NCBI GenBank assembly: GCA_008802785.1
Contig: VUYT01000006.1
Location: 558,001 to 622,000 of the forward strand
Direction of reading: 5' to 3'
Length of the DNA: 64,000 bases
Source of the DNA: Symmetrospora coprosmae
Lineage: Eukaryota; Basidiomycota; Cystobasidiomycetes; Symmetrosporaceae
The translations under genes and the position numbers were made by a program. Below the pieces are notes generated by a model, which was not told where the DNA came from, did no database searches, and worked only from the letters and a program-made list of their open reading frames with translations. Below, in pieces: positions 33,061 to 42,661 of this stretch; positions within the stretch are counted from its first letter, which is position 1; the number at the start of each line of letters is the position of its first letter.

Positions 33061-34031
33061 ATGGCTGAATCGAATGCTGGAGTCGACGCGCTGCGAAATG
33101 GTATCGAGACTGGCCTTGCCCTAAAGAGCGAGGGCGCTGGTGACGCAGCACTCACGCCGACAGCGGCACCGACCGCTGAGAATGCGCAACCGAGCGGAGG
33201 CGGCGGAGCCTGGAAGCCTCGATGGAGGTCCAATCCGGATGCTGTGCCGACGACGTACTCTGAGCCAAAGTGCGTCGACACCAAGGCCTGTCAGCTAGCG
33301 CTCGCCTGCGTGTTTACGAGAAGGAGCAATGCCCTCCGTACTGACGCCTACAACCTCTTTGCAGGAAAGGGCCAAGGCTGCTTCAAGGCCAGTACAGGAC
33401 GAGCGACATCGGAGAGTTCTATGGCGGGGCGAGCAACCACAGCTTTGTCACTCTGGGTCGCCATCTCGCCGGCGGGATGGCATCTACCGGTACCGCTGCT
33501 GCCGACGCAGAAGGGTCATCTCCGACAGACGCGACTATGCAGCTGAGCGGAACCGCAGCAAGCAACTCAGACGAGCCTGTGGAGGCCATGTGAGGCAGGC
33601 AGCATCGGGTGAGGCGAGCATATCAACCCTGACATGCTCTACCGTCCAGCGCCTGCATTGTCTACCACCGAGGCGCGAACCCTGTCCCGGCTCAGGCCGG
33701 AACATACGAGATACACACGCGGAACCACATCCGCTCCATCCTCGCGCACCATGCCGCAGACAACGCTCCGCTGCCCTTGTTCAAGCAGCTCAACCTGCCG
33801 TACGCAGCGTACAGCTTCAACGGGATGTACGAGATCGCGGCGACCGAGATTCTCCCAGGCGGCTCCGCTGCAGTCCGCGAGTTTGTCATGCGCAGGGACG
33901 AGTCGCAGAAGAACAAGTCGGCTGCTGTCTGGAAGGATAAGCTCAGCTCGGACTGGCTGCGGGTGGAGGTGAGAAGATGCGACGAGAGCAAGCAGACGAA
34001 GGATCCGCTGGCGGGCCTGCGGCCGCGATAG
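33061..34031 (+). CDS. Unrecognised conserved-looking protein, three exons
   Basis: I do not recognise this protein. Exons 33061-33269, 33365-33589 and 33650-34031 join in frame to 271 residues. The first part is Ala/Glu/Gly-rich and disordered. A folded-looking region then runs from RLLQGQYRTSDIGEFYGG through SFVTLGRHL. A low-complexity Ala/Ser stretch is followed by a C-terminal domain: CIVYHRGANPVPAQAGTYEI, PLFKQLNLPYAAYSFNGMYE and TEILPGGSAAVREFVMRRDE, closing with Lys/Arg-rich residues. There is no signal peptide or membrane helix. The continuous frame through two introns with good splice sites supports a real gene. The FNGMYEI core recalls the F-x-G-x-Y cores of some fungal domains of unknown function, but this is only an impression. 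Confidence 0.65.
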
Positions 34032-34435
34032 GGAGGAGTGGACGCTGTATTGCGCAGACTTACAAGCCGTATGGCAGGCTCCCATTGAGGCGGGCTGCTT
34101 TGACATCCTCCGGTGGAGATGTAGCGCACGTCTTCTGAACGTTTTGGCCATGTCGCCATTGTCAGCCCGCTCGATTATCGAATCGCTGCGGAAATGCTCG
34201 CAACAATACTGCTTCTGCAACGCCGAGAGGGGTCAGACTGTACGCGCTTCTCTCTCCAGGTGTCCCGACCTGATTTCGAGGACGTCAGCAGACCTCGAAG
34301 GCTCGCGAACATTCGGGTCCGGCGAAAGGGTCATATCCGCTCCAACCGCATCCACTTTCAGTGCAGCTCAGCTCCTACCATGCTTGCACACGATCCACAA
34401 CGCTACAGTCACAGCGCGCGCCGTCGCCTAACAGC
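34032..34435. other. Intergenic spacer
   Basis: It holds the presumed promoter of the next gene; nothing specific was seen. Confidence 0.35.
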
Positions 34436-35548
34436 ATGATGCAGATGCAGAGCAACGCGTATCCCGGCGCCTTCGCACGTGGAGACGGCACTGGCAGAAG
34501 GAAGCATCGGCTTGAAGAAGATGAAAGAGACGCAGGAGTAGGAGGAGGAGCAACGTCACGAGCAGGCGGACATGTCCACTTTGCCGTCTCTGGCAATGAC
34601 GGCAACGAAGGGGACTCGCGCGCGTCGCGGCAGCAGGTCCCGACGGCCATCAAGCGGCGCAAGGTCTCACAGCTCGGCTTTGAGCCAGTCTTCGAGAGCC
34701 TCTCCTTAGGTAGCAGTGGTATTGGCAGTGGGGTGCAGGCAGCTCGGTCGTTCCCGCTCGCCGAGCAAGTCGACGGCAGCCGTCCCACGACGCCTGATGG
34801 CGGCACACCCGAAAACGCGGCGACTGGCAGCCGCGGACGAGGCCGACAACGGCAAAGCACGCCCTTCCCGACTACAGCAAGCGACGACGACGAAGGAGGA
34901 GCAGCTTATGGCTCTGCACCTGCCGTCCCTTTCGCTGCGCATGCACCACATCCATCCGCAACCGCCAGCAGCCAGCATCGGAAGCGCAGCAGCAGCCGGA
35001 ACCGCGCACGCCATCAGCAGGGACGCGACGCGGCTATGGTGAGGGCGCCAGACCCATCGCGCCCACACGTCGTCTTCATCGACTCGCTCTCCGACAGCAG
35101 CGGCGACGAGGCTGAGGAGGAGCACGACGATGATGATGACACTCTCTCTCGGCATTCATCAACGACGGCAACTCCGGGAAACTCACCCCCTTCGGAAGGA
35201 GATGAAGGACCCTCGGGAGGCAGCGAGCGGCCTGTCATCATCAACAAGCGTCTGCGCGAACATCTCCGCCGGCAGAAGACGCCGCTGCTGCCTGAGCTGC
35301 TGGCGCGGGGCATCGCAGGAGGTGCCAGCGGCGTGCAGGAGCGCGGCTTGGTCCTCTACCGCCCGCTACCGAGCTGGGGCGTTGTCGAGGAGCCAGACGA
35401 GGAAGAGGAGCGGTACGATGACGATGGTATCGATGTGCAGGAGATTCCGGAGCGAGGGTCCGCGTACGGCGAGGGTATGGGCAGCATGGCACCGGCAGCG
35501 ATGCAGGATGAGCCTATCCATGATGACGATGGCATGGATGTCGATTGA
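34436..35548 (+). CDS. Unrecognised acidic, low-complexity nuclear-type protein
   Basis: This is a single exon of 370 residues whose family I cannot name. Two islands look conserved: AIKRRKVSQLGFEPVFESLS at about residues 69-88, with a basic KRRK that could act as nuclear signal, and IINKRLREHLRRQKTPLLPE followed by GLVLYRPLPSWGVVEE. The remainder is Gly/Ala/Ser-rich and disordered, with an Asp/Glu cluster (DEAEEEHDDDDD) and an acidic C terminus ending DDGMDVD. No membrane or secretion signal is visible. The start at 34436 is the first ATG after a region without coding character; a nearby second ATG follows directly. A nuclear role is inference from composition. Confidence 0.65.
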   Translation: MMQMQSNAYPGAFARGDGTGRRKHRLEEDERDAGVGGGATSRAGGHVHFAVSGNDGNEGDSRASRQQVPTAIKRRKVSQLGFEPVFESLSLGSSGIGSGVQAARSFPLAEQVDGSRPTTPDGGTPENAATGSRGRGRQRQSTPFPTTASDDDEGGAAYGSAPAVPFAAHAPHPSATASSQHRKRSSSRNRARHQQGRDAAMVRAPDPSRPHVVFIDSLSDSSGDEAEEEHDDDDDTLSRHSSTTATPGNSPPSEGDEGPSGGSERPVIINKRLREHLRRQKTPLLPELLARGIAGGASGVQERGLVLYRPLPSWGVVEEPDEEEERYDDDGIDVQEIPERGSAYGEGMGSMAPAAMQDEPIHDDDGMDVD

Positions 35549-35768
35549 GGTCGCATGAGATATGCGTAGCTGCTGTCCGTATAGCAATGTTGTCTGTAGA
35601 GTAGCGTTCTCCAGCAATGTACGAGTGTATGTATGTCGATCCCTTCGGATCTTGGCCGAGCGCAGGCGATCTTCAGATGGCATCCCTTTGCTTTCCGCCC
35701 ACCTTCATCTCGGATACCCATCTGCCTCTTGCTGATCTGCTTCAGGACACTGACTCCTTACGCTCCCA

Positions 35769-37431
35769 ATGTCTGAACCCGTCTCCAGGAAGAACGGTGA
35801 TGCGAGCTCCACGTCGGCTGGACCGGCTTTCCGGGTCAACTCGGATCTCGTCGCGACCACGTCTGCGCCTATACCGACGGCCGGCGCATGGGCGGCTACC
35901 TACAAGGGCGAGCACGGTCCGCTGATCAAGCTCACCCAGGTCCGTCCCGCTTCGTGCTTAGCGGTCTCGCAGGGTCAACCTCATCTGACTGCGAAGGAGC
36001 GTCTCCGCACCCCTCTTCCAGGGCGTGCCCAGCACACCGCCCAATGCGGCCTTCTTGCAGCGCCTAGCAGAAGCAAGCTCGGATCCTGCAAACACTGGCT
36101 ATGGCTCTCTGCTCGGCGAGGACGGGCTGCGGGATGCGCTGGCCAGGGACGTCTCCCAGACTTACGGGACTGAACGCGTCTCGAGCGAGGTGAGCTCTCG
36201 CAGAGGACAGGCGTCCAAGGCGCAGGAGCTGATGCCTGTCTTGTACGATTTCCAGAATATCACCATCACGGCGGGCTGCAACATGGCTGCACAGGTCGTC
36301 CTGCAGATCCTGGCTCGGGCGGGAGACGAGGTCATGTACGTCTATGCTTGTGCTTGGCCTCATTTCTGCCGCAGCCGCCCGCTCTGACACTCTCGCGTTC
36401 GACAGTCTACCTTCACCGTGGTACTTTGACCACGAGATGGCACTCGACATGCTCGGCATCGGCCTGGTCCCATTGCCGTGTCACCCAGACCCGGAAGAGG
36501 GAGGGTACGTACCAAAAGTGGAGGAAGCCGAGGCACTCATCACGTCACGGACGCGAGCCATCATAATCGTCACGCCAAACAACCGTGAGTGCGCCTTTGG
36601 GCGGAAACACACTTCCCCGCGAGCCATACTGACGGTTGGTCCTGCTCGCCGCCTGTACGAAAAGCCACCGGCGCCATCTACTCGCCGAACTTAGTCCGCG
36701 CGTTCTTCGATCTCTGCCAATCCCGCCGTATCGCGCTGATCATCGACGAGACGTACCGCGATTTCCTCAACCCATCCCGCGTGCCGAACCACGATCTGTT
36801 CAGCCTGCCTCATTGGGAGAGCACGCTGATCTCGCTGTACTCGTTCAGCAAGTCGTACGCCATCCCCGGGCATCGCGTCGGCGCCATCATTGCCTCGTCG
36901 ACACTTATCGAGCAGCAAGTCGTCAAGGTGCTTGACGCACTGCTGGTGTGCGCACCCGTGCCTCCGCAGAAGGTGCTGGAGTGGGCCATCCACGATCCGC
37001 ACCAGCGGGAGTGGCGCGCTGCGAGGCGCGACGAGCTCGTAGGGCGGGGAAAGCTTTTCACGCAGGTCATGAACGCCGTCAACGCGCGGATCGTCGAAGA
37101 GCGCGGGCACGAGCAGGCTGCCATCTGGCCCGGGTGGCAGATCGATGGGCTCGGCGCGTACTATGCGTACCTGCGCCAGCCGTACGCGCGCGAGGGCGCA
37201 AACGCAGAGAGCGTGGCAAGGGTGCTCGGGCAGCGTGTGGGCGTCTCGGTCCTGCCTGCGTCCTTCTTTGGGGAAGGGCAGGTGCTGAATGGGCGGAATG
37301 AGACACGAGTAAGCCGGACAAAGACGGAGCCAGATCATCAGCACCTGCGCGTCAGCATTGCAAACGTCTTTGACGATAGCATACGTGCGCTTGAAGAGCG
37401 CTTCGTCATCCTTGACCGGATGATGCGGTGA
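35769..37431 (+). CDS. PLP-dependent aminotransferase, class I/II
   Basis: A fold-type I pyridoxal-phosphate enzyme that probably transfers amino groups between amino acids and keto acids. Five exons join with introns near 35940, 36190, 36339 and 36584. Landmarks in order are NTGYGSLLGEDGLRDALARD, the ITAGCNMA cofactor loop, WYFDHEMALDMLGI, VTPNNPTGAIY completed by splicing, IIDETYRDF with the PLP-pyridine Asp, and YSFSKSYAIPGHRVGAI with the Schiff-base Lys. The C-terminal Arg site region includes HLRVSIAN. Length is about 460 residues. One intron near 36190 is only about 36 nt. The exact substrate cannot be told; the insert before HLRVSIAN (ETRVSRTKTEPD) is unusual. It is convergent with eIF3k, 61 bp away. 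Confidence 0.9.
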
Positions 37432-37492
37432 CGTCTGATGTGGAAAGGGGCAGGTGGGAAGCCCCACTTTTGATTGCAGAGAACGACTACAG

Positions 37493-38513
37493 CTATACGG
37501 AGACGGACTGAGCGAGAGTGCGAATGAGACCTGTGTGGATGTCAAAAGTGACAGTTAGCCATGTAGCCTGTAGCCACAACTGAGAAATCGCAGGACTCAC
37601 GTGAGAGATCGACCGTCTCGCTCTGCACCGTCGACTTTGGGTCGTTCGCCTCGTTGCTCGCAATCTGGATGCTATCGCCCTGCAACTCCCACCCTTCGAC
37701 GCCCTGGACAAACTTGTCGACCGTCTCTCCCTTCTGTACCTCCTCGGCGGTGAAGCCAAACCAGCTCTCTGCGCGGGCTTTGCTGATGGTCTTGAACGTC
37801 TCGCCGACGGCTTTTGCGATGCTCTTGCGGACGAGGGCGGCAAAGGACGGGAGGCTCTCAAGCGCGGGCGAGAAGGGCGACTGGTAGATGTCCTCTGAGC
37901 GGAGGAGCGCCCAGAACGCGGGGAAGTCGCGCTGCTTGAGCAGAACGCTCAGCCGTGTCGCCGCGTCGAAGGCGGCAATCTGGTCCGCTGTTGAGATGGT
38001 CGTGCTCGTCCGGTCGCTCAGCAGCGCCATGCACAGACCAAAGTCAGGGCCAAAGGGAGCGTGCGCCAGGGCTTTTGCGAGGACAAGCGTGATGGTGTCG
38101 GGCGAGTCGGGGTCGTCGCTGGCCTGCACGAGGTCCGGGTTGAATTGGATGCTGGAGGTGAAGAGCCAAGCCGGTCAGCCCGTGACACACGAGGAGTAGC
38201 GAGTACGCTCCGCGACGCACAGCTTCAATAGTGCCAGGTTTGCCATGCTGTCGTATTCATCGTTCCTGATCTGCTCTGACAGGTATTCTTCGAGGATGGA
38301 CGCGGACGCAGGGTCACTGCAGGACGGGCCACGAGGCAGATCAGCGCACGTTCAGAAACGTTGCAGCATCAATCTGCATGTATGCCGACATTGTGTCGGC
38401 CTTGCTGTGCCATTTCCGCCGACTCACTATCTTTGCACGCCGTTCACGAGCGTCTCGCTAGAAAAAGGCGGTCGGCACTTCAGCCCAGCTCTAACATCAA
38501 TGGTAACAGGCAT
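37493..38513 (-). CDS. Translation initiation factor eIF3 subunit k
   Basis: eIF3k is a small subunit of the eIF3 complex, with a HAM/winged-helix (CSN8/PSMD8/EIF3K-type) fold. Exons 38513-38428, 38316-38221, 38151-37601 and 37530-37493 join in frame to 256 residues. Landmarks are VNGVQRYDP across intron 1, EEYLSEQIRNDEYDSMANLA, LIQFNP, TLVLAKALAHAPFGPDFGL, and FGFTAEEVQK in the winged-helix part, plus VEGWELQGDSI. It is complete with no missing key block. The gene is lost from Saccharomyces-type yeasts but kept in basidiomycetes, which fits the window. Its start lies 229 bp from the start of the decayed BTB-like copy. Confidence 0.92.
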
Positions 38514-38742
38514 TGAAAGGCTCACATCTCATCCGGACGCGAAGAAGGTCGCTGGAATGTGCTCGCCATGGGTGCTGCTGTTACTGACTGAGAATACTTG
38601 GAATTGCACGGAAGCTGACGCTGAACAGTGGCTGAGCACCGCGCTGAGCCTCCCCGACCCAGGAACGACAGACATCTCCCTTGCCTCCGCGCCGATAGCA
38701 TGCCCACGGAGCAAAGAACACAAACTCATCTGCGTGACCGCA

Positions 38743-39640
38743 ATGGCGAGGTCTAGCAACCGCCCCATCACGGACCTCGTCTCGGACCACTTCCCACTGA
38801 CACCCTCGGCCGAGCTCATCCTTCGCGTCCCGACCCAAGTGCCCTCCAACCGCCTTCTCTGCTACGTCAGCAAAGATTTCCTCTCCCGCGTGTCCGTCGT
38901 CTTCCGCGACATGCTCTAACTCGGCAGGGGCCAGGAGGATGTCGCTGGACCCGCCAAGGCCAAACGACCGAGATTATCGGCGTCAGAGGACGTCTCGGAG
39001 AGCGCTGCGGTCGCAGTTTCCGGCAGATTCAATAGCAAGGACAACCAGAAAAGACCGCAGGGCGATCTTCCTGTGATAGACCTGCCCGAGATGTCCTATG
39101 CCGTCAGCCCTTTCCTGAGGCTTTACACCGACGATCCTGCAAACATGCCCGCACTCGAGGCCCCGGGCCACTTCGATTACGAGACTCTCTCGAGATCTTC
39201 GATGTCGCTGCCAAATATGAAGCCCATCTGGCTTTGCAGCTCATCGATGTTGTACTCAGGTGAGGCGCGGCGTCGCATCAGCTTCCGGCTGCCGACCAAA
39301 GTAAAGAGAACGGTCTTACCGACTGAGTGCTTGGCCTATCCGCCCCCAGGACAAGATTGTCCGAAGCAACGCTGGCGCATACAATCTACTTCTTTTCTCG
39401 CGCTCGGCTCTCCAACAAACAGGCCTCTGCCGACCTTTGCATGGACAAGTTGGTGAAACACGACCCTAACGATTGGCCGGCTGAAGAGGTGGATCGGCTG
39501 ACGAAGGAGGATCTGCTGCTGCTGGTATGTGCCTGCTCTGGTCAGACGTTCGTACATCATCGGACTGCTAACATTGCTGCGATTCTGGTACCCTTCGCCA
39601 CTTCAAGAGATACGCCAAGGATAAGCGGGCGTCCTCGTAG
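38743..39640 (+). pseudogene. Decayed BTB/POZ-like gene
   Basis: The reading frame SAELILRVPT...CYVSKDFLSRVSVVFRDML matches the BTB-type core of the two minus-strand copies (VFRDMLDLG, VFSDMLDLG). Here the codon after DML is TAA (38918-38920) in place of Asp, and the frame then continues with LG. Further on, FDYETL must shift by one base near 39190 to continue as EIFDVAAKYEAHLALQLIDVVL. A later segment, NKQASADLCMDKLVKHDPNDWPAEE, corresponds to the C-terminal helices, with a good intron before it. Two disruptions plus a conserved remainder suggest a recent pseudogene. Assembly error is the alternative. No unusual neighbour explains it. Confidence 0.6.
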
Positions 39641-40194
39641 ACAGGTAATCTGTTGTGACACGCCCCTTCCGCTCACCATCCATCAAGTTCTCGAACTCGA
39701 GCGTATGCCCTTGCATCAGTGCATCTGTTGTTTTGACCATAGTGCCGCTTCTTCCTGTACTTAGACGCTTCCGCGCCCTCCATCACGACACGTAGACCAG
39801 GCGACCTGCCCTATGTCATTGTATCCGATGCGGCAAGCCCCTCGGCACTTTTCCCGCGATGTACGGCAATGTTCTGGACGCGTTGCCAGATCGAGAGCAC
39901 CACTGGCTACAGCTTCCGATACAGGAGCGGACACGCTTCCGTAGGCTAGTCGGACGCAAAACACGCTGATGCTCGGCCCCCTCACTTTCAGGGTGAATGA
40001 ATAAATTACCAAGAAGCTCCTGTAGCTGATGGAATCCAGAAGAAGCTCCTGTAATGGCATCCAGAACGTTGCCCTGAACCTATTTAGCCGTGCCCGAACG
40101 CGCGGTACGGATTTGCAACCGGGCTCTGGTGCGACTCCAGCGCCTTTATTCGTCCAGGCCAGTCAAGGATGTCAGCTGCATTCCTAGCTTTGCA
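39641..40194. other. Spacer within the BTB-like cluster
   Basis: No gene is seen. A short direct repeat around 40010-40068 has two copies of AAGAAGCTCCTGTA followed by ATGG-type and CATCCAG-type sequence. Confidence 0.45.
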
Positions 40195-40866
40195 TCAAGA
40201 AGTGGCCCTCACTAAGCGATAGACATCCTCTCCGCTCAAGCGAGCCATGTGCGTGGCCGGCCACGAAGAGGGCTTCCACTTGCGAGTGTAGCGCGCGAGC
40301 TCTGCCACAAGTTTGGAAGATCCGCCTTCCTGGCAGGCCAGAACGTAAAGTGTTAGAGCGTCTCGACAGGGACCTCCGTCTTCATAAGCAGCCTGTATGG
40401 AGCGACGTGTTATCTATCTCATGCAGAAAACACAGTCGCGGATCCATTGACCGGCTCACATGCGTCGTACATGCTCTTGTAGCAGAGCCTGCGCTAAACC
40501 CATCCCGTACTTCATGCTGGCTTCCCAGAGAGGTACGAATTGTGCCCACGACAGAGCGCAGAGGTCGTGGAGACGGGACAGATTGGGATAGCAGTACGGC
40601 AGCAGGGAGTCCAGCACCTCGGACGAGTCCGGAAGCTGGACAACGGGTAGTCCACAATAGTGCGGATCGGCGTCTGCATCCGAGCATCCCAAATCGAGCA
40701 TGTCGGAGAAGACTGGTGATGCCGCGCCTAGGTGACGCTTGTGGAGCTTGTAGATGGTTGGGGTCTCGCCAGACGAGAGAAAGACAATGTCCGCATCGTC
40801 TGCTTCGAAGTCGAAGCTGACTTCGGCGACCGCGAGGTCCTTGTCAATCTGGGTAGGGGGGCTCAT
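40195..40866 (-). CDS. BTB/POZ-like protein, copy 1
   Basis: A short protein with a BTB-like fold, a class that usually mediates dimerisation or Cullin-3 adaptor binding. Exon 1 runs from 40866 with MSPPTQIDKDL, then DADIVFLSSGETPTIYKLHK, SPVFSDMLDLG and GLPVVQLPDSSEVLDSLLPYCY. The donor GTACGA after LLQEH and an acceptor near 40397 lead to AAYEDGGPCRDALTLYVLAC and MARLSGEDVYRLV. The stop is placed at 40195, but a further intron after YRL is possible. Length is about 190-210 residues. It is paralogous to copy 2 and to the decayed copy; no other domain is attached. Function beyond the fold is unknown. Confidence 0.75.
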
Positions 40867-41545
40867 GCTGCAGCCTGAAGCGGAGATGGATGTTGGCCGC
40901 GGAGGTGGGAAAAAAGGGGAGGAAAGGCAACATCGTGAGCTCAGGGAGGAAGCTGTAAGGAAGAGATAATCTCGTACTGTCCGGACTGTCCAAGACTCGC
41001 CGCTGTCGTGTCTTCGGGGCACTTTTGGGAAGAAGAGTACCGAACCGCTCATCGTCGCCGCCGGCGTTGGAGATCAAAATTTCCTCTTGTTTGGCCGGCA
41101 GGAGGAGGCGATCCGTTACTCCGCTCGAGCGATGGTTGCGCGGTCGCGGACCGCAGTGGTCTCCTGCCGGCGGACCAGTTCTATGAACTTGCCTACATTT
41201 GCAAGCTTGACCACTTCGTGCGCAGGTGATCCATCGCCGACTTGTCCGCGCTCGGACCGGCCCGCTCGGTTGTCATTGAGCGATCAAGCATCAGATCGCA
41301 TATGTGCACAGAGGCACATTGTAGCAGTGTCTGCGATGCCTGCGGTTGAACGTATGTCCTGAGCTTGGTCGTAGGACGAGGAGCGGGGATGATCGTGCGC
41401 TAAAAAGACAATTAACGGGTACCAACATTGGCAGCTGCCTCTCATCCTGCGCTAGCACACGTATTGATGGGTACTCGCGTCCCCTTTGCCGCATAACGCG
41501 CGCATTAAACGCTTCCTTCCGGTATGGATCTATGCGTCGCGGACC
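40867..41545. other. Spacer between BTB-like copies
   Basis: I can support no gene here. A plus-strand stretch ending LPADQFYELAYICKLDHFVRR is faintly reminiscent of a BTB-protein helix but has no context. Confidence 0.35.
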
Positions 41546-42336
41546 CTATTGGCTTCGTATACCTCCAACGTCTGTGCCGGAAAGCGCAGTCAGGGTCTGA
41601 CCCAGTAGCCACGCCTGCTGCGTGCTGATTGGCGTAACGCGGCCACTCACAAGTCGAAAGAGATCTTCCCCGCTCAGGGCCATAGCCATTGCTCCGGGCC
41701 AATCCCGCGGATCATAGCCTCCGATCAGCTTCGACATCTTCTCGATGAGACTGTGCCTTTGGGCTCGACAGGCGATGGTATACAGCTTGAAGGCCTGCTC
41801 GATGGTGAAGCTTGCAGACATGCACACCTTGGCGGCTCTGTAAGGACCAAGGCCATTTCGGATGAGACGAATTCGCTGGCTTCAAAGCGATACTCTCTGC
41901 CAACCTACATGTCACTAGAGATCTGTGACTTGAGCAGTGCCTGAGCCAACGCGATGTCGTATCTGATGCATGCTTCCCAGACATCAATGGTCAGATCCCA
42001 GTTCATCTGGGCGGCATCAGGAAAGGAGTCGACATTGTTGGAAGAGTAGTCCAGAAAGTACAACAGCGTGCGAGTCGTCTCTGCCAGCTGAACCACCGGC
42101 AGGCCACAGAAGGGCTCGTCCGGAGGGATCGTATCGCTCGAGGTAGCGCCCAGGTCGAGCATGTCTCGGAAAACAGTGAAAACGCCAGCGAGCTGATTTT
42201 TGTAGACCTTGAAGAGCTGCGGGCTGTCCCCGCTCGACAGAAGAACGAGGTCGGCGTCGAAAGCGTCGTAGAACGAGTTCTGCTTTGCAGCGGCAATGTT
42301 CTTGGCGAGTTGAGATGGCTGGGCCATTGAAGTCAT
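41546..42336 (-). CDS. BTB/POZ-like protein, copy 2
   Basis: A paralogue of copy 1. Exon 1 starts at 42336 (MTSMAQPSQLAKN; a second ATG follows nine bases later) and includes FDADLVLLSSGDSPQLFKVY, VFRDMLDLGATSSD, GLPVVQLAETTRTLLYFLDY and IRYDIALAQALLKSQ. An intron with donor GTAGGT near 41910 is removed, and exon 2 continues IAAKVCMSASFTIEQAFKLY, GGYDPRDWPGAMAMALSGED and LFRLV, ending at 41546. It is about 235 residues and intact in both exons. The helical C-terminal half aligns with copy 1 and the decayed copy, so the three arose by local duplication. Expression and partners are unknown. Confidence 0.78.
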
Positions 42337-42661
42337 GTTCTGTCCAATGAGAAGATGCCGGGGTCTGAGGCTGTCATCCCGCTCTCTGCGGTCACAAGAG
42401 GCCTACTACAGCACCCGGGTGTATTCGTGTTGTTCCTGCATAGTTGTCCGAGATTGCAGCGTGGCGCCGAGCCAAGGGCTGACCAGGGGAGAAGGCTTCC
42501 ATCGGACCTGCCGCTCTGAACCAGGGCGGAGTTCCGCGTTTGTTTGGTCCGCTTGAGCCTTCTTATATCCTTGAGCAACGCCAGTGGCACCGTACTAGCA
42601 GCTGATTGGGCAAAGCAGGCGATGCTGCAGGAGGCCCGCTATGGCATACCACGAATTGAAT
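42337..42661. other. Intergenic spacer
   Basis: It holds the presumed promoter of BTB-like copy 2 and the 3' side of the hydrolase/SnoaL gene; nothing else was recognised. Confidence 0.35.

Noticed and set aside
40010-40068. Short direct repeat as an insertion footprint
   Set aside because: Two imperfect copies of under 30 bp, with no element between or beside them.
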